Assembly: GCF_051014685.1 (NCBI RefSeq)
Contig: NW_027478438.1
Coordinates: forward strand, 806,001-870,000
DNA from: Ptiloglossa arizonensis
Lineage: Eukaryota > Arthropoda > Insecta > Hymenoptera > Colletidae
Length of the DNA: 64,000 nucleotides
Direction of reading: 5' to 3'
The notes beneath the pieces are model-generated. The model did no database searches. It was not told the DNA's origin and worked only from the letters and a program-made list of their open reading frames with translations. The translations under genes were made by a program, and so were the position numbers. Position 1 is the first letter of the stretch; each line of letters opens with the position of its first letter. Below, piece by piece: positions 1 to 13,593 of this stretch.

Positions 1-3000
1 TCTGAAAGTAGAAACTCGCCCGATTACAATGGTGTGTGTACTTTTCCCCTAGGCCATGGTAGTTATTGGTTTCGAGTATTAGACTCGCGAAAATTTTGAT
101 GGTTGCTCAAGCGTTCCTTAGCTTCAAACTCCCATATCTCGCGAACGGATTGACGAACTCGAGAAATTCCTGTTGCATCTGAAAGTAGAAACCCACCCGA
201 TAACAATGGTGTGTGTACTTTTCCCCTAGGCCATTCCAGTTATTGGTTTCGAGTATCAGACCAGCGAAAATTTTGATGGTTCCCCAACCATTCCTTAATT
301 TCAAACTCCCATATCTCGCAAACGGATAGACGAACTCGAGTAATTCCTATTGCATCTGAAAGGAGAAACTCGCCCGATTACAATGGTGTGTGTACTTTTC
401 CCCTAGGCCATACTAGTTATTGGTGTCGGGTATCAGACTTGCGAAAATTTTGATGGTTGCTCAAGCGTTCCTTAACTTCGAACTCCCATATCTCGCGAAC
501 GGATTGACGAACTCGAGAAATTCATGTTGCATCTGAAAGTAGAAACCCACCCGATAACAACGGTGTGTGTTCTTTTCCCCTAGACCATAGTAGTTATTGG
601 TTTCGAGTATCAGACTTGCGAAAATTTTGATGGTTTCTCAACCATTCCTTAACTTCGAACTCCCATATCTCGCGAACGGATTGACGAACTCGAGAAATTC
701 CTGTTGCACCTGAAAGTAGAAACTCGCCCGATTACAATGGTGTGTGTACTTTTCCCCTAGGCCATACCAGTTATTGGTTTCGAGTATCAAATCAGCGAAA
801 ATTTTGATGGTTGCTCAAACGTTCCTTAATTTCAAACTCCCATATCTCGCGAACGGATTGACGAACTCGAGAAATTCCTGTTTCATCTGAAAGTAGAAAC
901 TCGCCCGATTACAATGGTGTGTGTACTTTTCCACTAGGCCATTCCAGTTATTGGTTTCGAGTATCAGACCAGCGAAAATTTTGATGGTTCCTCAACCATT
1001 CCTTAATTTCAAACTCCCATATCTCGCAAACGGATTGACTAACTCGAGTAATTCCAATTGCATCTGAAAGGAGAAACTCGCCCGATTTCAACGGTGTGGG
1101 TACATTTTCCCTAGGCCATTCCAGTTATTGGTTTCGGGTATCAGACTTGCGAAAATTTTGATGGTTTCTCAAACATTCCTAAACTTCAAACTCCCATATC
1201 TCGCGAACGGATTGACGAACACGCGAAATTCCTGTTGCATCTGAAAGTAGAAACTCGCCCGATTACAATGGTGTGTGTACTTTTCCCCTAGGCCATAGTA
1301 GTTATTGGTTTCGAGTATCAGACTTGCGAAAATTTTGATGGTTGCTCAAGCGTTCCTTAAATTCAAACTCCCATATCTCGCGAACGGATTGTTGAACTCG
1401 AGAAATTCCTGTTGCATCTGAAAGTAGAAGCTGGCCGGATTACAATGGTGTGTGTACTTCTAGCCTAGGCCATTCCAGTTATTGGTTTCGAGTATCAAAT
1501 CAGCGAAAATTTTGGTGGTTTCTCAACCATTCCTTAACTTCAAACTCCCATATCTCGCGAACGGATTGACGAACTCGAGAAATTCCTGTCGCATCTGAAA
1601 GTAGAAACTCGCCCGATTACAATGGTGTGTGTACTTTTCCCCTAGGCCATAGTAGTTATTGGTTTCGGGTATCAGACTTGCGAAAATTTTGATGGTTGCT
1701 CAAGCGTTCCTTAACTTCGAACTCCCATATCTCGCGAACGGATTGACGAACTCGAGAAATTCATGTTGCATCTGAAAGTAGAAACCCACCCCATAACAAC
1801 GGTGTGTGTTCTTTTCCCCTAGACCATAGTAGTTATTGGTTTCGAGTATCAGACTTGCGAAAATTTTGATGGTTTCTCAACCATTCCTTAACTTCGAACT
1901 CCCATATCTCGCGAACGGATTGACGAACTCGAGAAATTCCTGTTGCATCTGAAAGTAGAAACTCGCCCGATGACAACGGTATGTGTACTTTCTCCCTAGG
2001 CCATTCCAGTTATTGGTTTCGGGTATCAGACTTGCGAAAATTTTGATGGTTTCTCAACCATTCCTTAACTTCAAACTCCCATATCTCGCGAACGATTTGA
2101 CGAACTCCAGAAATTCCTTTTGCATCTGAAAGCAGGAACTCGCCCGATTACAACGGTTTGTGTAATTTTGCCCTAGGCCATAGTAGTTATTGGTTTCGAG
2201 TATCAGACTTGCGAAAATTTTGATGGTTTCTCAACCATTCCTTAACTTCAAACTCCCATATCTCGCGAACGATTTGACGAACTCGAGAAGTTCCTGTTGC
2301 ATCTGAAAGTAGAAACTCGCCGGATTACAATGGTGTGTGTACTTTTCCCCTAGGCCATTGCAGTTATTGGTTTCGAGTATCAGACTTGCGAAAATTTTGA
2401 TGGTTTCTCAACCATTCCTTAACTTCAAACTCCCATATCTCGCGAACGATTTGACGAACTCGAGAAATTCCTTTTGCATCTGAAAGCAGGAACTCGCCCG
2501 ATTACAACGTTTTGTGTAATTTTGCCCTAGGCCATAGTAGTTATTGGTTTCGAGTATCAGACTTGCGAAAATTTTGATGGTTTCTCAACCATTCCTTAAC
2601 TTCAAACTCCCATATCTCGCGAACGATTTGACGAACTCGAGAAATTCCTGTTGCATCTGAAAGTAGAAACTCGCCCGATTACAATGGTGCGTGTACTTTT
2701 CCCCTAGGCCATTCCACTTATTGGTTTCGAGTATCAAATCAGCGAAAATTTTGATGGTTTCTCAACCATTCCTTAACTTCAAACTCCCATATCTCGCGAA
2801 CGGATTGACGAACTCGAGAAATACCTGTTGCATCTGAAAATAGAAACACGCCGGATTACATTGGTGTGTGTACTTTTCCCCTAGGCCATTCCAGTTATCG
2901 GTTTCGAGTATCAAATCAGCGAAAATTTTGATGGTTTCTCAACCATTCCTTAACTTCAAACTCCCATATCTCGCGAACGGATTGACGAACTCGAGAAATT

Positions 3001-6000
3001 CCTGTTGAATCTGAAAGTAGAAACTCGCCCGATTACAATGGTGTGTGTACTTTTACCCTAGGCCATAGTAGTTATTGGTTTCGGGTATCAGACTTGCGAA
3101 AATTTTGATGGTTGCTCAAGCGTTCCTTAACTTCGAACTACCACATCATGCGAACGGATTGACGAACTCGAGAAATTCCTGTTGCATCAGAAAGCAGAAA
3201 CTCGCCCGATTACAATGGTGTGTGTACTTTTCCTCTAGGCCATTCCAGTTATTGGTTTCGAGTATCAGACCAGCGAAAATTTTGATGGTTCCTCAACCAT
3301 TCCTTAATTTGAAACTCCCATATCTCGCAAACGGATTGACGAACTCGAGTAATTCCAATTGCATCTGAAAGGAGAAACTTGCCCGGTTTCAACGGTATGG
3401 GTACTTTTTCCCTAGGCCATTCCAGTTATTGGTTTCGGGTATCAGACTTGCGAAAATTTTGATGGTTTCTCAACCATTCCTAAACTTCAAACTCCCATAT
3501 CTCGCGAACGGATTGACGAACACGAGAAATTCCTGTTGCATCTGAAAGTAGAATCTCGCCCGATTACAATGGTGTGTGTACTTTTCCCATAGGCCATTCC
3601 AGTTATTGGTTTCGAGTATCAAATCAGCGAAAATTTTGGTTGTTTCTCAACCATTCCTTAACTTCAAACTCCCATATCTCGCGAACGGATTGACGAACTC
3701 GAGAAATTCCTGTCGCATCTGAAAGTAGAAACTCGCCCGATTACAATGGTGTGTGTACTTTTCCCCTAGGCCATAGTAGTTATTGGTTTCGGGTATCAGA
3801 CTTGCGAAAATTTTGATGGTTGCTCAAGCGTTCCTTAACTTCGAACTCCCATATCTCGCGAACGGATTTACGAAATCGAGAAATTCATGTTGCATCTGAA
3901 AGTAGAAACCCACCCGATAACAACGGTGTGTGTTCTTTTCCCCTAGACCATAGTAGTTATTGGTTTCGAGTATCAGACTTGCGAAAATTTTGATGGTTTC
4001 TCAACCATTCCTTAACTTCGAACTCCCATATCTCGCGAACGGATTGACGAACTCGAGAAATTCCTGTTGCATCTGGAAGTAGAAACTCGCCCGATTACAA
4101 CGGTATGTGTACTTTTCCCCTAGGCCATTCCAGTTATCGGTTTCGAGTATCAAATCAGCGAAAATTTTGATGGTTTCTCAACCATTCCTTAACTTCAAAC
4201 TCACATATCTCGCGAACGGATTTACGAACTCGAGAAATTCCTGTTGAATCTGAAAGTAGAAACTCGCCCGATTACAATGGTGTGTGTACTTTTACCCTAG
4301 GCCATAGTAGTTATTGGTTTCGGGTATCAGACTTGCGAAAATTTTGATGGTTGCTCAAGCGTTCCTTAACTTCGAACTACCACATCGTGCGAACGGATTG
4401 ACGAACTCGAGAAATTCCTGTTGCATCAGAAAGCAGAAACTCGCCCGATTACAATGGTGTGTGTACTTTTCCCCTAGGCCATAGTAGTTATTGGTTTCGG
4501 GTATCAGACTTGCGAAAATTTTGATGGTTTCTCAACCATTCCTTAACTTCGAACTCCCATATCTCGCGAACGGATTGACGAACTCGAGAAATTCCTGTTG
4601 CATCTGAAAGTAGAAACTCGCCGGATTACAATGGTGTGTGTACTTTTCCACTAGGCCATTCCAGTTATTGGTTTCGAGTATCAGACCAGCGAAAATTTTG
4701 ATGGTTCCTCAACCATTCCTTAATTTCAAACTCCCATATCTCGCAAACGGATTGACGAACTCGAGTAATTCCAATTGCATCTGAAAGGAGAAACTCGCCC
4801 GATTTCAACGGTGTGGGTACATTTTCCCTAGGCCATTCCAGTTATTGGTTTCGGGTATCAGACTTGCGAAAATTTTGATGGTGTCTCAACCATTCCTAAA
4901 CTTCAAACTCCCATATCTCGCGAACGGATTGACGAACACGCGAAATTCCTGTTGCATCTGAAAGTAGAAACTCGCCCGATTACAATGGTGTGTGTACTTT
5001 TCCCCTAGGCCATGGTAGTTATTGGTTTCGAGTATTAGACTCGCGAAAATTTTGATGGTTGCTCAAGCGTTCCTTAGCTTCAACCTCCCATATCTCGCGA
5101 ACGGATTGACGAACTCGAGAAATTCCTGTTGCATCTGAAAGTAGAAACCCACCCGATAACAATGGTGTGTGTACTTTTCCCCTAGGCCATTCCAGTTATT
5201 GGTTTCGAGTATCAGACCAGCGAAAATTTTGATGGTTCCCCAACCATTCCTTAATTTCAAACTCCCATATCTCGCAAACGGATAGACGAACTCGAGTAAT
5301 TGCTATTGCATCTGAAAGGAGAAACTCGCCCGATTACAATGGTGTGTGTACTTTTCCCCTAGGCCATAGTAGTTATTGGTTTCGGGTATCAGACTTGCGA
5401 AAATTTTGATGGTTGCTCAAGCGTTCCTTAACTTCGAACTCCCATATCTCGCGAACGGATTGACGAACTCGAGAAATTCATGTTGCATCTGAAAGAAGAA
5501 ACCCACCCGATAACAACGGTGTGTGTTCTGTTCCCCTAGACCATAGTAGTTATTGGTTTCGAGTATCAGACTTGCGAAAATTTTGATGGTTTCTCAACCA
5601 TTCCCTAACTTCGAACTCCCATATCTCGCGAACGGATTGACGAACTCGAGAAATTCCTGTTGCATCTGAAAGTAGAAACTCGCCCGATGACAACGGTATG
5701 TGTACTTTCTCCCTAGGCCATTCCAGTTATTGGTTTCGGGTATCAGACTTGCGAAAATTTTGATGGTTTCTCAACCATTCCTTAACTTCAAACTCCCATA
5801 TCTCGCGAACGATTTGACGAACTCCAGAAATTCCTTTTGCATCTGAAAGCAGGAACTCGCCCGATTACAACGGTTTGTGTAATTTTGCCCTAGGCCATAG
5901 TAGTTATTGGTTTCGAGTATCAGACTTGCGAAAATTTTAATGGTTGCTCAAGCGTTCCTTAATTTCAAACTCCCATATCTCGCGAACGGATTGACGAACT

Positions 6001-9000
6001 CGAGAAATTCCTGTTGCATCTGAAAGTAGAAACTCGCCCGATTACAATTGTGTGTGTACTTTTCCCCTAGACCATAGTAGTTATTGGTTTCGAGTATCAG
6101 ACTTGCGAAAATTTTGATGGTTTCTCAACCATTCCTTAACTTCGAACTCCCATATCTCGCGAACGGATTGACGAACACGAGAAATTCCTGTTGCATCTGA
6201 AAGTAGAAACTCGCCCGATTACAATGGTGTGTGTACTTTTCCCCTAGGCCATAGTAGTTATTGGTTTCGAGTATCAGACTTGCGAAAATTTTGATGGTTG
6301 CTCAAGCGTTCCTTAAATTCAAACTCCCATATCTCGCGAACGGATTGTCGAACTCGAGAAATTCCTGTTGCATCTGAAAGTAGAAGCTGGCCGGATTACA
6401 ATGGTGTGTGTACTTTTAGCCTAGGCCATTCCAATTATTGGTTTCGGGTATCAAATCAGCGAAAATTTTGATGGTTTCTCAACCATTCCTTAACTTCAAA
6501 CTCCCATATCTCGCGAACGGATTGACGAACTCGAGAAGTTCCTGTTGCATCTGAAAGTAGAAACTCGCCGGATTACAATGGTGTGTGTACTTTTCCCCTA
6601 GGCCATTGCAGTTATTGGTTTCGAGTATCAGACTTGCGAAAATTTTGATGGTTTCTCAACCATTCCTTAACTTCAAACTCCCATATCTCGCGAACGATTT
6701 GACGAACTCGAGAAATTCCTTTTGCATCTGAAAGCAGGAACTCGCCCGATTACAACGGTTTGTGTAATTTTGCCCTAGGCCGTAGTAGTTATTGGTTTCG
6801 AGTATCAGACTTGCGAAAATTTTGATGGTTTCTCAACCATTCCTTAACTTCAAACTCCCATATCTCGCGAACGATTTGACGAACTCGAGAAACCTGTTGC
6901 ATCTGAAAGTAGAAACTCGCCCGATTACAATGGTGCGTGTACTTTTCCCCTAGGCCATTCCACTTATTGGTTTCGAGTATCAAATCAGCGAAAATTTTGG
7001 TGGTTTCTCAACCATTCCTTAACTTCAAACTCCCATATCTCGCGAACGGATTGACGAACTCGAGAAATTCCTGTTGCATCTGAAAGTAGAAACTCGCCCG
7101 ATTACAATGGTGTGTGTACTTTTCCCCTAGGCCATGGTAGTTATGGGTTTCGAGTATTAGACTTGCGAAAATTTTGATGGTTGCTCAAGCGTTCCTTAAT
7201 TTCAAACTCCCATATCTCGCGAACGGATAGACGAACTCGAGTAATTCCTATTGCATCTGAAAGGAGAAACTCGCCCGATTACAATGGTGTGTGTACTTTT
7301 CCCCTAGGCCATAGTTGTTATTGGTTTCGATTATCAGACTTGCGAAAATTTTGATGGTTGCTCAAGCGCTCCTTAATTTCAAACTCCCATATCTCGCGAA
7401 CGGATTGACGAACTCGAGAAATTCCTGTTGCATCTGAAAGTAGAAACTCGCCGGATTACAATGGTGTGTGTACTTTTCCCCTAGGCCATTCCACTTATTG
7501 GTTTCGAGTATCAAATCAGCGAAAATTTTGATGGTTTCTCAACCATTCCTTAACTTCAAACTCCCATATCTCGCGAACGGATTGGCGAACTCGAGAAATT
7601 CCTGTTGAATCTGAAAGTAGAAACTCGCCCGATTACAATGGTGTGTGTACTTTTCCCCTAGGCCATAGTAGTTATTGGATTCGGGAATCAGACTTGCGAA
7701 AATTTTGATGGTTTCTCAACCATTCCTAAACTTCAAACTCCCATATCTCGCGAACGGATTGACGAGCACGAGAAATTCCTGTTGCATCTGAAAGTAGAAA
7801 CTCGCCGGATTACAATCGTGTGTGTACTTTTCCCCTAGCCCATTCCAGTTATTGGTTTCGAGTATCAAATCAGCGAAAATTTTGATGGTTTCTCAACCAT
7901 TCCTTAACTTCAAACTCCCATATCTCGCGAACGGATTGACGAACTCGAGAAATTCCTGTTGCACCTGAAAATAGAAACACGCCGGATTACATTGGTGTGT
8001 GTACTTTTCCCCTAGGCCATTCTAGTTATCGGTTTCGAGTATCAAATCAGCGAAAATTTTGATGGTTTCTCAACCATTCCTTAACTTCAAACTCCCATAT
8101 CTCGCGAACGGATTGACGAACTCGAGAAATTCCTGTTGCATCAGAAAGCAGAAACTCGCTCGATTACAATGGTGTGTGTACTTTTCCTCTAGGCCATTCC
8201 AGTTATTGGTTTCGAGTATCAGACCAGCGAAAATTTTGATGGTTCCTCAACCATTCCTTAATTTGAAACTCCCATATCTCGCAAACGGATTGACGAACTC
8301 GAGTAATTCCAATTGCATCTGAAAGGAGAAACTTGCCCGGTTTCAACGGTATGGGTACTTTTTCCCTAGGCCATTCCAGTTATTGGTTTCGGGTATCAGA
8401 CTTGCGAAAATTTTGATGGTTTCTCAACCATTCCTAAACTTCAAACTCCCATATCTCGCGAACGGATTGACGAACACGAGAAATTCCTGTTGCATCTGAA
8501 AGTAGAATCTCGCCCGATTACAATGGTGTGTGTACTTTTCCCCTAGGCCATTCCAGTTATTGGTTTCGAGTATCAAATCAGCGAAAATTTTGGTGGTTTC
8601 TCAACCATTCCTTAACTTCAAACTCCCATATCTCGCGAACGGATTGACGAACTCGAGAAATTCCTGTTGCATCTGAAAGTAGAAACTCGCCCGATTACAA
8701 TGGTGTGTGTACTTTTCCCCTAGGCCATGGTAGTTATGGGTTTCGAGTATTAGACTTGCGAAAATTTTGATGGTTGCTCAAGCGTTCCTTAATTTCAAAC
8801 TCCCATATCTCGCGAACGGATAGACGAACTCGAGTAATTCCTATTGCATCTGAAAGGAGAAACTCGCCCGATTACAATGGTGTGTGTACTTTTCCCCTAG
8901 GCCATAGTTGTTATTGGTTTCGATTATCAGACTTGCGAAAATTTTGATGGTTGCTCAAGCGCTCCTTAATTTCAAACTCCCATATCTCGCGAACGGATTG

Positions 9001-12000
9001 ACGAACTCGAGAAATTCCTGTTGCATCTGAAAGTAGAATCTCGCCGGATTACAATGGTGTGTGTACTTTTCCCCTAGGCCATTCCACTTATTGGTTTCGA
9101 GTATCAAATCAGCGAAAATTTTGATGGTTTCTCAACCATTCCTTAACTTCAAACTCCCATATCTCGCGAACGGATTGGCGAACTCGAGAAATTCCTGTTG
9201 AATCTGAAAGTAGAAACTCGCCCGATTACAATGGTGTGTGTACTTTTCCCCTAGGCCATAGTAGTTATTGGATTCGGGAATCAGACTTGCGAAAATTTTG
9301 ATGGTTTCTCAACCATTCCTAAACTTCAAACTCCCATATCTCGCGAACGGATTGACGAGCACGAGAAATTCCTGTTGCATCTGAAAGTAGAAACTCGCCG
9401 GATTACAATCGTGTGTGTACTTTTCCCCTAGTCCATTCCAGTTATTGGTTTCGAGTATCAAATCAGCGAAAATTTTGATGGTTTCTCAACCATTCCTTAA
9501 CTTCAAACTCCCATATCTCGCGAACGGATTGACGAACTCGAGAAATTCCTGTTGCATCTGAAAATAGAAACACGCCGGATTACATTGGTGTGTGTACTTT
9601 TCCCCTAGGCCATTCCAGTTATCGGTTTCGAGTATCAAATCAGCGATAATTTTGATGGTTTCTCAACCATTCCTTAACTTCAAACTCCCATATCTCGCGA
9701 ACGGATTGACGAACTCGAGAAATTCCTGTTGAATCTGAAAGTAGAAACTCGCCCGATTACAATGGTGTGTGTACTTTTACCCTAGGCCATAGTAGTTATT
9801 GGTTTCGGGTATCAGACTTGCGAAAATTTTGATGGTTGCTCAAGTGTTCCTTAACTTCGAACTACCACATCTTGCGAACGGATTGACGAACTCGAGAAAT
9901 TCCTGTTGCATCAGAAAGCAGAAACTCGCTCGATTACAATGGTGTGTGTACTTTTCCTCTAGGCCATTCCAGTTATTGGTTTCGAGTATCAGACCAGCGA
10001 AAATTTTGATGGTTCCTCAACCATTCCTTAACTTCAAACTCCCATATCTCGCGAACGGATTGACGAACTCGAGAAATTCCTGTTGCATCTGAAAGTAGAA
10101 ACTCGCCCGATTACAATGGTGTGTGTACTTTTCCCCTAGGCCATAGTAGTTATTGGTTTCGGGTATCAGACTTGCGAAAATTTTGATGGTTGCTCAAGCG
10201 TTCCTTAACTTCGAACTCCCATATCTCGCGAACGGATTGACGAACTCGAGAAATTCATGTTGCATCTGAAAGTAGAAACCCACCCGATAACAACGGTGTG
10301 TGTTCTTTTCCCCTAGACAATAGTAGTTATTGGTTTCGAGTATCAGACTTGCGAAAATTTTGATGGTTTCTCAACCATTCCTTAACTTCGAACTCCCATA
10401 TCTCGCGAACGGATTGACGAACTCGAGAAATTCCTGTTGCATCTGAAAGTAGAAACTCGCCCGATTACAACGGTATGTGTACTTTCTCCCTAGGCCATTC
10501 CAGTTATTGGTTTCGGGTATCAGACTTGCGAAAATTTTGATGGTTTCTCAACCATTCCTTAACTTCAAACTCCCATATCTCGCAAACGGATTGACGAACT
10601 CGAGTAATTCCAATTGCATCTGAAAGGAGAAACTCGCCCGATTACAATGGTGTGTGTACTTTTCCCCTAGGCCATAGTAGTTATTGGTTTCGAGTATTAG
10701 ACTTGCGAAAATTTTGATGGTTGCTCAAGCGTTCCTTAACTTCAAACTCCCATATCTCGCGAACGGATTGTCGAACTCGAGAAATTCCTGTTGCATCTGA
10801 AAGTAGAAGCTGGCCGGATTACAATGGTGTGTGTACTTTTAGCCTAGGCCATTCCAATTATTGGTTTCGGGTATCAAATCAGCGACAATTTTGATGGTTT
10901 CTCAACCATTCCTTAACTTCAAACTCCCATATCTCGCGAACGGATTGACGAACTCGAGAAGTTCCTGTAGCATCTGAAAGTAGAAACTCGCCCGATTAAA
11001 GTGGTGTGTGTACTTTTCCCCTAGGCCAATCCAGTTATTGGTTTCGAGTATCAAATCAGCGAAAATTTTGGTGGTTTCTCAACCATTCCTTAACTTCAAA
11101 CTCCCATATCTCGCGAACGGATTGACAAACACGAGAAATTCCTATTGCATCTGAAAGTAGAAACTCGCCGGATTACAATGGTGTGTGTACTTTTCCCCTA
11201 GGCCATTGCAGTTATTGGTTTCGAGTATCAGACTTGCGAAAATTTTGATGGTTTCTCAACCATTCCTTAACTTCAAACTCCCATATCTCGCGAACGATTT
11301 GACGAACTCGAGAAATTCCTTTTGCATCTGAAAGCAGGAACTCGCCCGATTACAACGGTTTGTGTAATTTTGCCCTAGGCCATAATAGTTATTGGTTTCG
11401 AGTATCAGACTTGCGAAAATTTTGATGGTTTCTCAAGCGTTCCTTAACTTCTAACTCCCATATCTCGCAAACGGATGACGAACTCGAGAAATTCCTGTTG
11501 CATCTGAAAGTAGAAACTCGCCCGATTACAATGGTGTGTGTACTTTTCCCCTAGGCCATTATAGTTATTGGTTTCGAGTATCAGACCAGCGAAAATTTTG
11601 ATGGTTCCTGAACCATTCCTTAATTTCAAATTCCCATATATCGCAAACGGATTGACGAACTCGAGTAATTCCAATTGCATCTGAAAGGAGAAACTCGCCC
11701 GATTTCAACGGTATGGGTACTTTTTCCCTAGGCCATTCCAGTTATTGGTTTCGGGTATCAGACTTGCGAAAATTTTGATGGTTGCTCAAGCGTTCCTTAA
11801 CTTCAAACTCCCATATCTCGCGAACGGATTGACGAACTCGTGTAATTCCTATTGCATCTGAAAGGAGAAACTCGCCCGATTACAATGGTGTGTGTACTTT
11901 TCCCCTAGGCCATAGTAGTTATTGGTTTCGAGTATCAGACTTGCGAAAATTTTGATGGTTGCTCAAGCGTTCCTTAACTTCAAACTCCCATATCTCGCGA

Positions 12001-13002
12001 ACGGATTGACGAACTCGAGAAATTCCTGTTGCATTTGAAAGTAGAAACTCGCCCGATTTCAATGGTGTGTGTACCTTTCCCCTAGGCCATTATAGTTATT
12101 GGTTTCGAGTATCAGACCAGCGAAAATTTTGATGGTTCCTCAACCATTCCTTAATTTCAAATTCCCATATCTCGCAAACGGATTGACGAACTCGAGTAAT
12201 TCCAATTGCATCTGAAAGGAGAAACTCGCCCGATTTCAACGGTATGGGTACTTTTTCCCTAGGCCATTCCAGTTATTGGTTTCGGGTATCAGACTTGCGA
12301 AAACTTTGATGGTTTCTCAACCATTCCTTAACTTCAAACTCCCATATCTCGCGAACGATTTGACGAACTCGAGAAATTCCTGTTGCATCTGAAAGCAGGA
12401 ACTCGCCCGATTACAACGGTTTGTGTAATTTTGCCCTAGGCCATAGTAGTTATTGGTTTCGAGTATCAGACTTGCGAAAATTTTGATGGTTTCTCAAGCG
12501 TTCCTTAACTTCTAATTCCCATATCTCGCAAACGGATTGACGAACTCGAGAAATTCCTGTTGCATCTGAAAGTAGAAACTCGCCCGATTTCAACGGTATG
12601 GGTACTTTTTCCCTAGGCCATTCCAGTTATTGGTTTCGGGTATCAGACTTGCGAAAATTTTGATGGTTGCTCAAGCGTTCCTTAACTTCAAACTCCCATA
12701 TCTCGCGAACGGATTGACGAACTCGTGTAATTCCTATTGCATCTGAAAGGAGAAACTCGCCCGATTACAATGGTGTGTGTACTTTTCCCCTAGGCCATTA
12801 TAGTTATTGGTTTCGAGTATCAGACCAGCGAAAATTTTGATGGTTCCTCAACCATTCCTTAATTTCAAACTCCCATATCTCGCAAACGGATTGACGAACT
12901 CGAGTAATTCCAATTGCATCTGAAAGGAGAAACTCGCCCGATTACAATGGTGTGTGTACTTTTCCCCTAGGCCATAGTAGTTATTGGTTTCGAGTATCAG
13001 AC
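1..13002. repeat. 177-bp satellite array, left block
   Basis: Head-to-tail monomers of 177 bp; for example the GGTGTGTGTAC block starts at 31, 208 and 385. Each monomer carries recognisable blocks: GCGAAAATTTTGATGG, CATATCTCGCGAACGG, an XhoI-type CTCGAG, and a CCTAGG followed by CCAT. Monomers differ by scattered substitutions and rare small indels, such as a 3-bp loss near 6,893 and a 1-bp loss near 11,475. Larger blocks repeat: the stretch at 1-360 recurs at 4,957 (28 monomers away), 930-2,200 recurs about 3,717 bp on (21 monomers), and 7.1-8.7 kb recurs 1,593 bp on (9 monomers). No gene is visible. Length and organisation suit a centromeric or pericentromeric satellite, but that location is inference. 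Confidence 0.97.
7131..9760. repeat. Nine-monomer higher-order repeat, two copies
   Basis: Rare monomer variants recur exactly 1,593 bp apart, which is nine monomers. The variant CCATGGTAGTTATGGG occurs at about 7,132 and 8,725, and CCATAGTTGTTATTGG with GATTATCAG at about 7,312 and 8,905. The intervening monomers keep the same order of variants. This indicates duplication of a nine-monomer block rather than of single monomers. Exact block edges were not determined. Confidence 0.8.
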
Positions 13003-13004
13003 TT
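12991..13004. repeat. Target-site duplication, left copy of insertion A
   Basis: The satellite reads CGAGTATCAGAC and then enters the poly(T). The same word opens the satellite on the far side of the insertion at 20,900-20,913. The first C and the last TT are ambiguous because they could belong to the insert, so the duplication is 11-14 bp. Known R1 elements make 14-bp duplications. Confidence 0.9.
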
Positions 13005-13024
13005 TTTTTTTTTTTTTTTTTTTT
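13003..13024 (-). other. Poly(A) tail of insertion A
   Basis: Twenty-two consecutive T on the plus strand, directly after satellite CAGAC and directly before the element's terminal TTAACGTGGGGG (minus-strand sense CCCCCACGTTAA). One or two T could be satellite. The tail marks this as the 3' end of a minus-strand RNA copied by target-primed reverse transcription. Confidence 0.92.
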
Positions 13025-13593
13025 AACGTGGGGGAAATCTTCGAAAGACCCCCCCGCCGCCTGGGGAGGGGCGGGGGGAGTGTGGGATTCCCCGCGCCCG
13101 GAAGGAAACCCATCGGGCGCGGGACCTACCCACTAAAACCCACCACGGTGGCCATCCTCGCACTATGCAGGGGGAGCACCTGGGACCGAAGACATCATAA
13201 CATCAGGTGCTCCCCCGTGCAGGGCTCTCGCGCCCGTGTCCTCCCGTTCCAGGGAAGGGAGGGGGTACTTCACCCTCCCTTCCCTGTTTTCTCCTCGGCG
13301 CTCTGGCGCCCGACGTCGGAGCAGGGCCACACTGCTCCGACGTCCCACTCCCGGGGGCCGCCCGAGGGCGGCCGCGAGTCCCACACTCGCGACCGCCCAC
13401 GGCCCCCATAGCCGCGCCGGGGGCACGGCCCTGGGACCGTGCCGTCGGCGCGGCCGCACCCCGGCTCGTACGCTCCCGAGGGCGGCTCTGGCCTCTCCGC
13501 CCTCGAGAGCGTCGCCGTCCCTTACTCTACCCACCCCTCAGACGACGGGCGGTGGCACGAGCCTCAAGGGCTACGCACCCCCGCCCGCCGCTC
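13025..13593 (-). other. Retrotransposon 3' UTR with a chain of hairpins
   Basis: A 569-bp GC-rich untranslated region after the ORF2 stop, containing consecutive perfect inverted repeats. They are: 13,091-13,100 with 13,114-13,123 (10 bp); 13,170-13,182 with 13,204-13,216 (13 bp, 21-nt loop); 13,250-13,263 with 13,273-13,286 (14 bp, 9-nt loop); 13,312-13,324 with 13,332-13,344 (13 bp, 7-nt loop); and 13,478-13,485 with 13,497-13,504 (8 bp). Further GC stems lie at 13,355-13,460. In related elements the 3' UTR is what the reverse transcriptase recognises, so these stems may be the recognition structure; that role is inferred. The second copy preserves the whole region without an indel. Confidence 0.85.

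Noticed and set aside
107..304. Short open frames of about 60-97 codons in the satellite, on both strands, with similar proteins
   Set aside because: The monomer is 177 bp, which is 59 codons, so a frame left open by chance repeats from monomer to monomer. The frames stop at ordinary variants, have no constant start, and show no sign of selection for coding.
1..13002. CRISPR array or other short-repeat/spacer system
   Set aside because: The repeat is continuous with no unique spacers, the unit is 177 bp, and the context is animal DNA.
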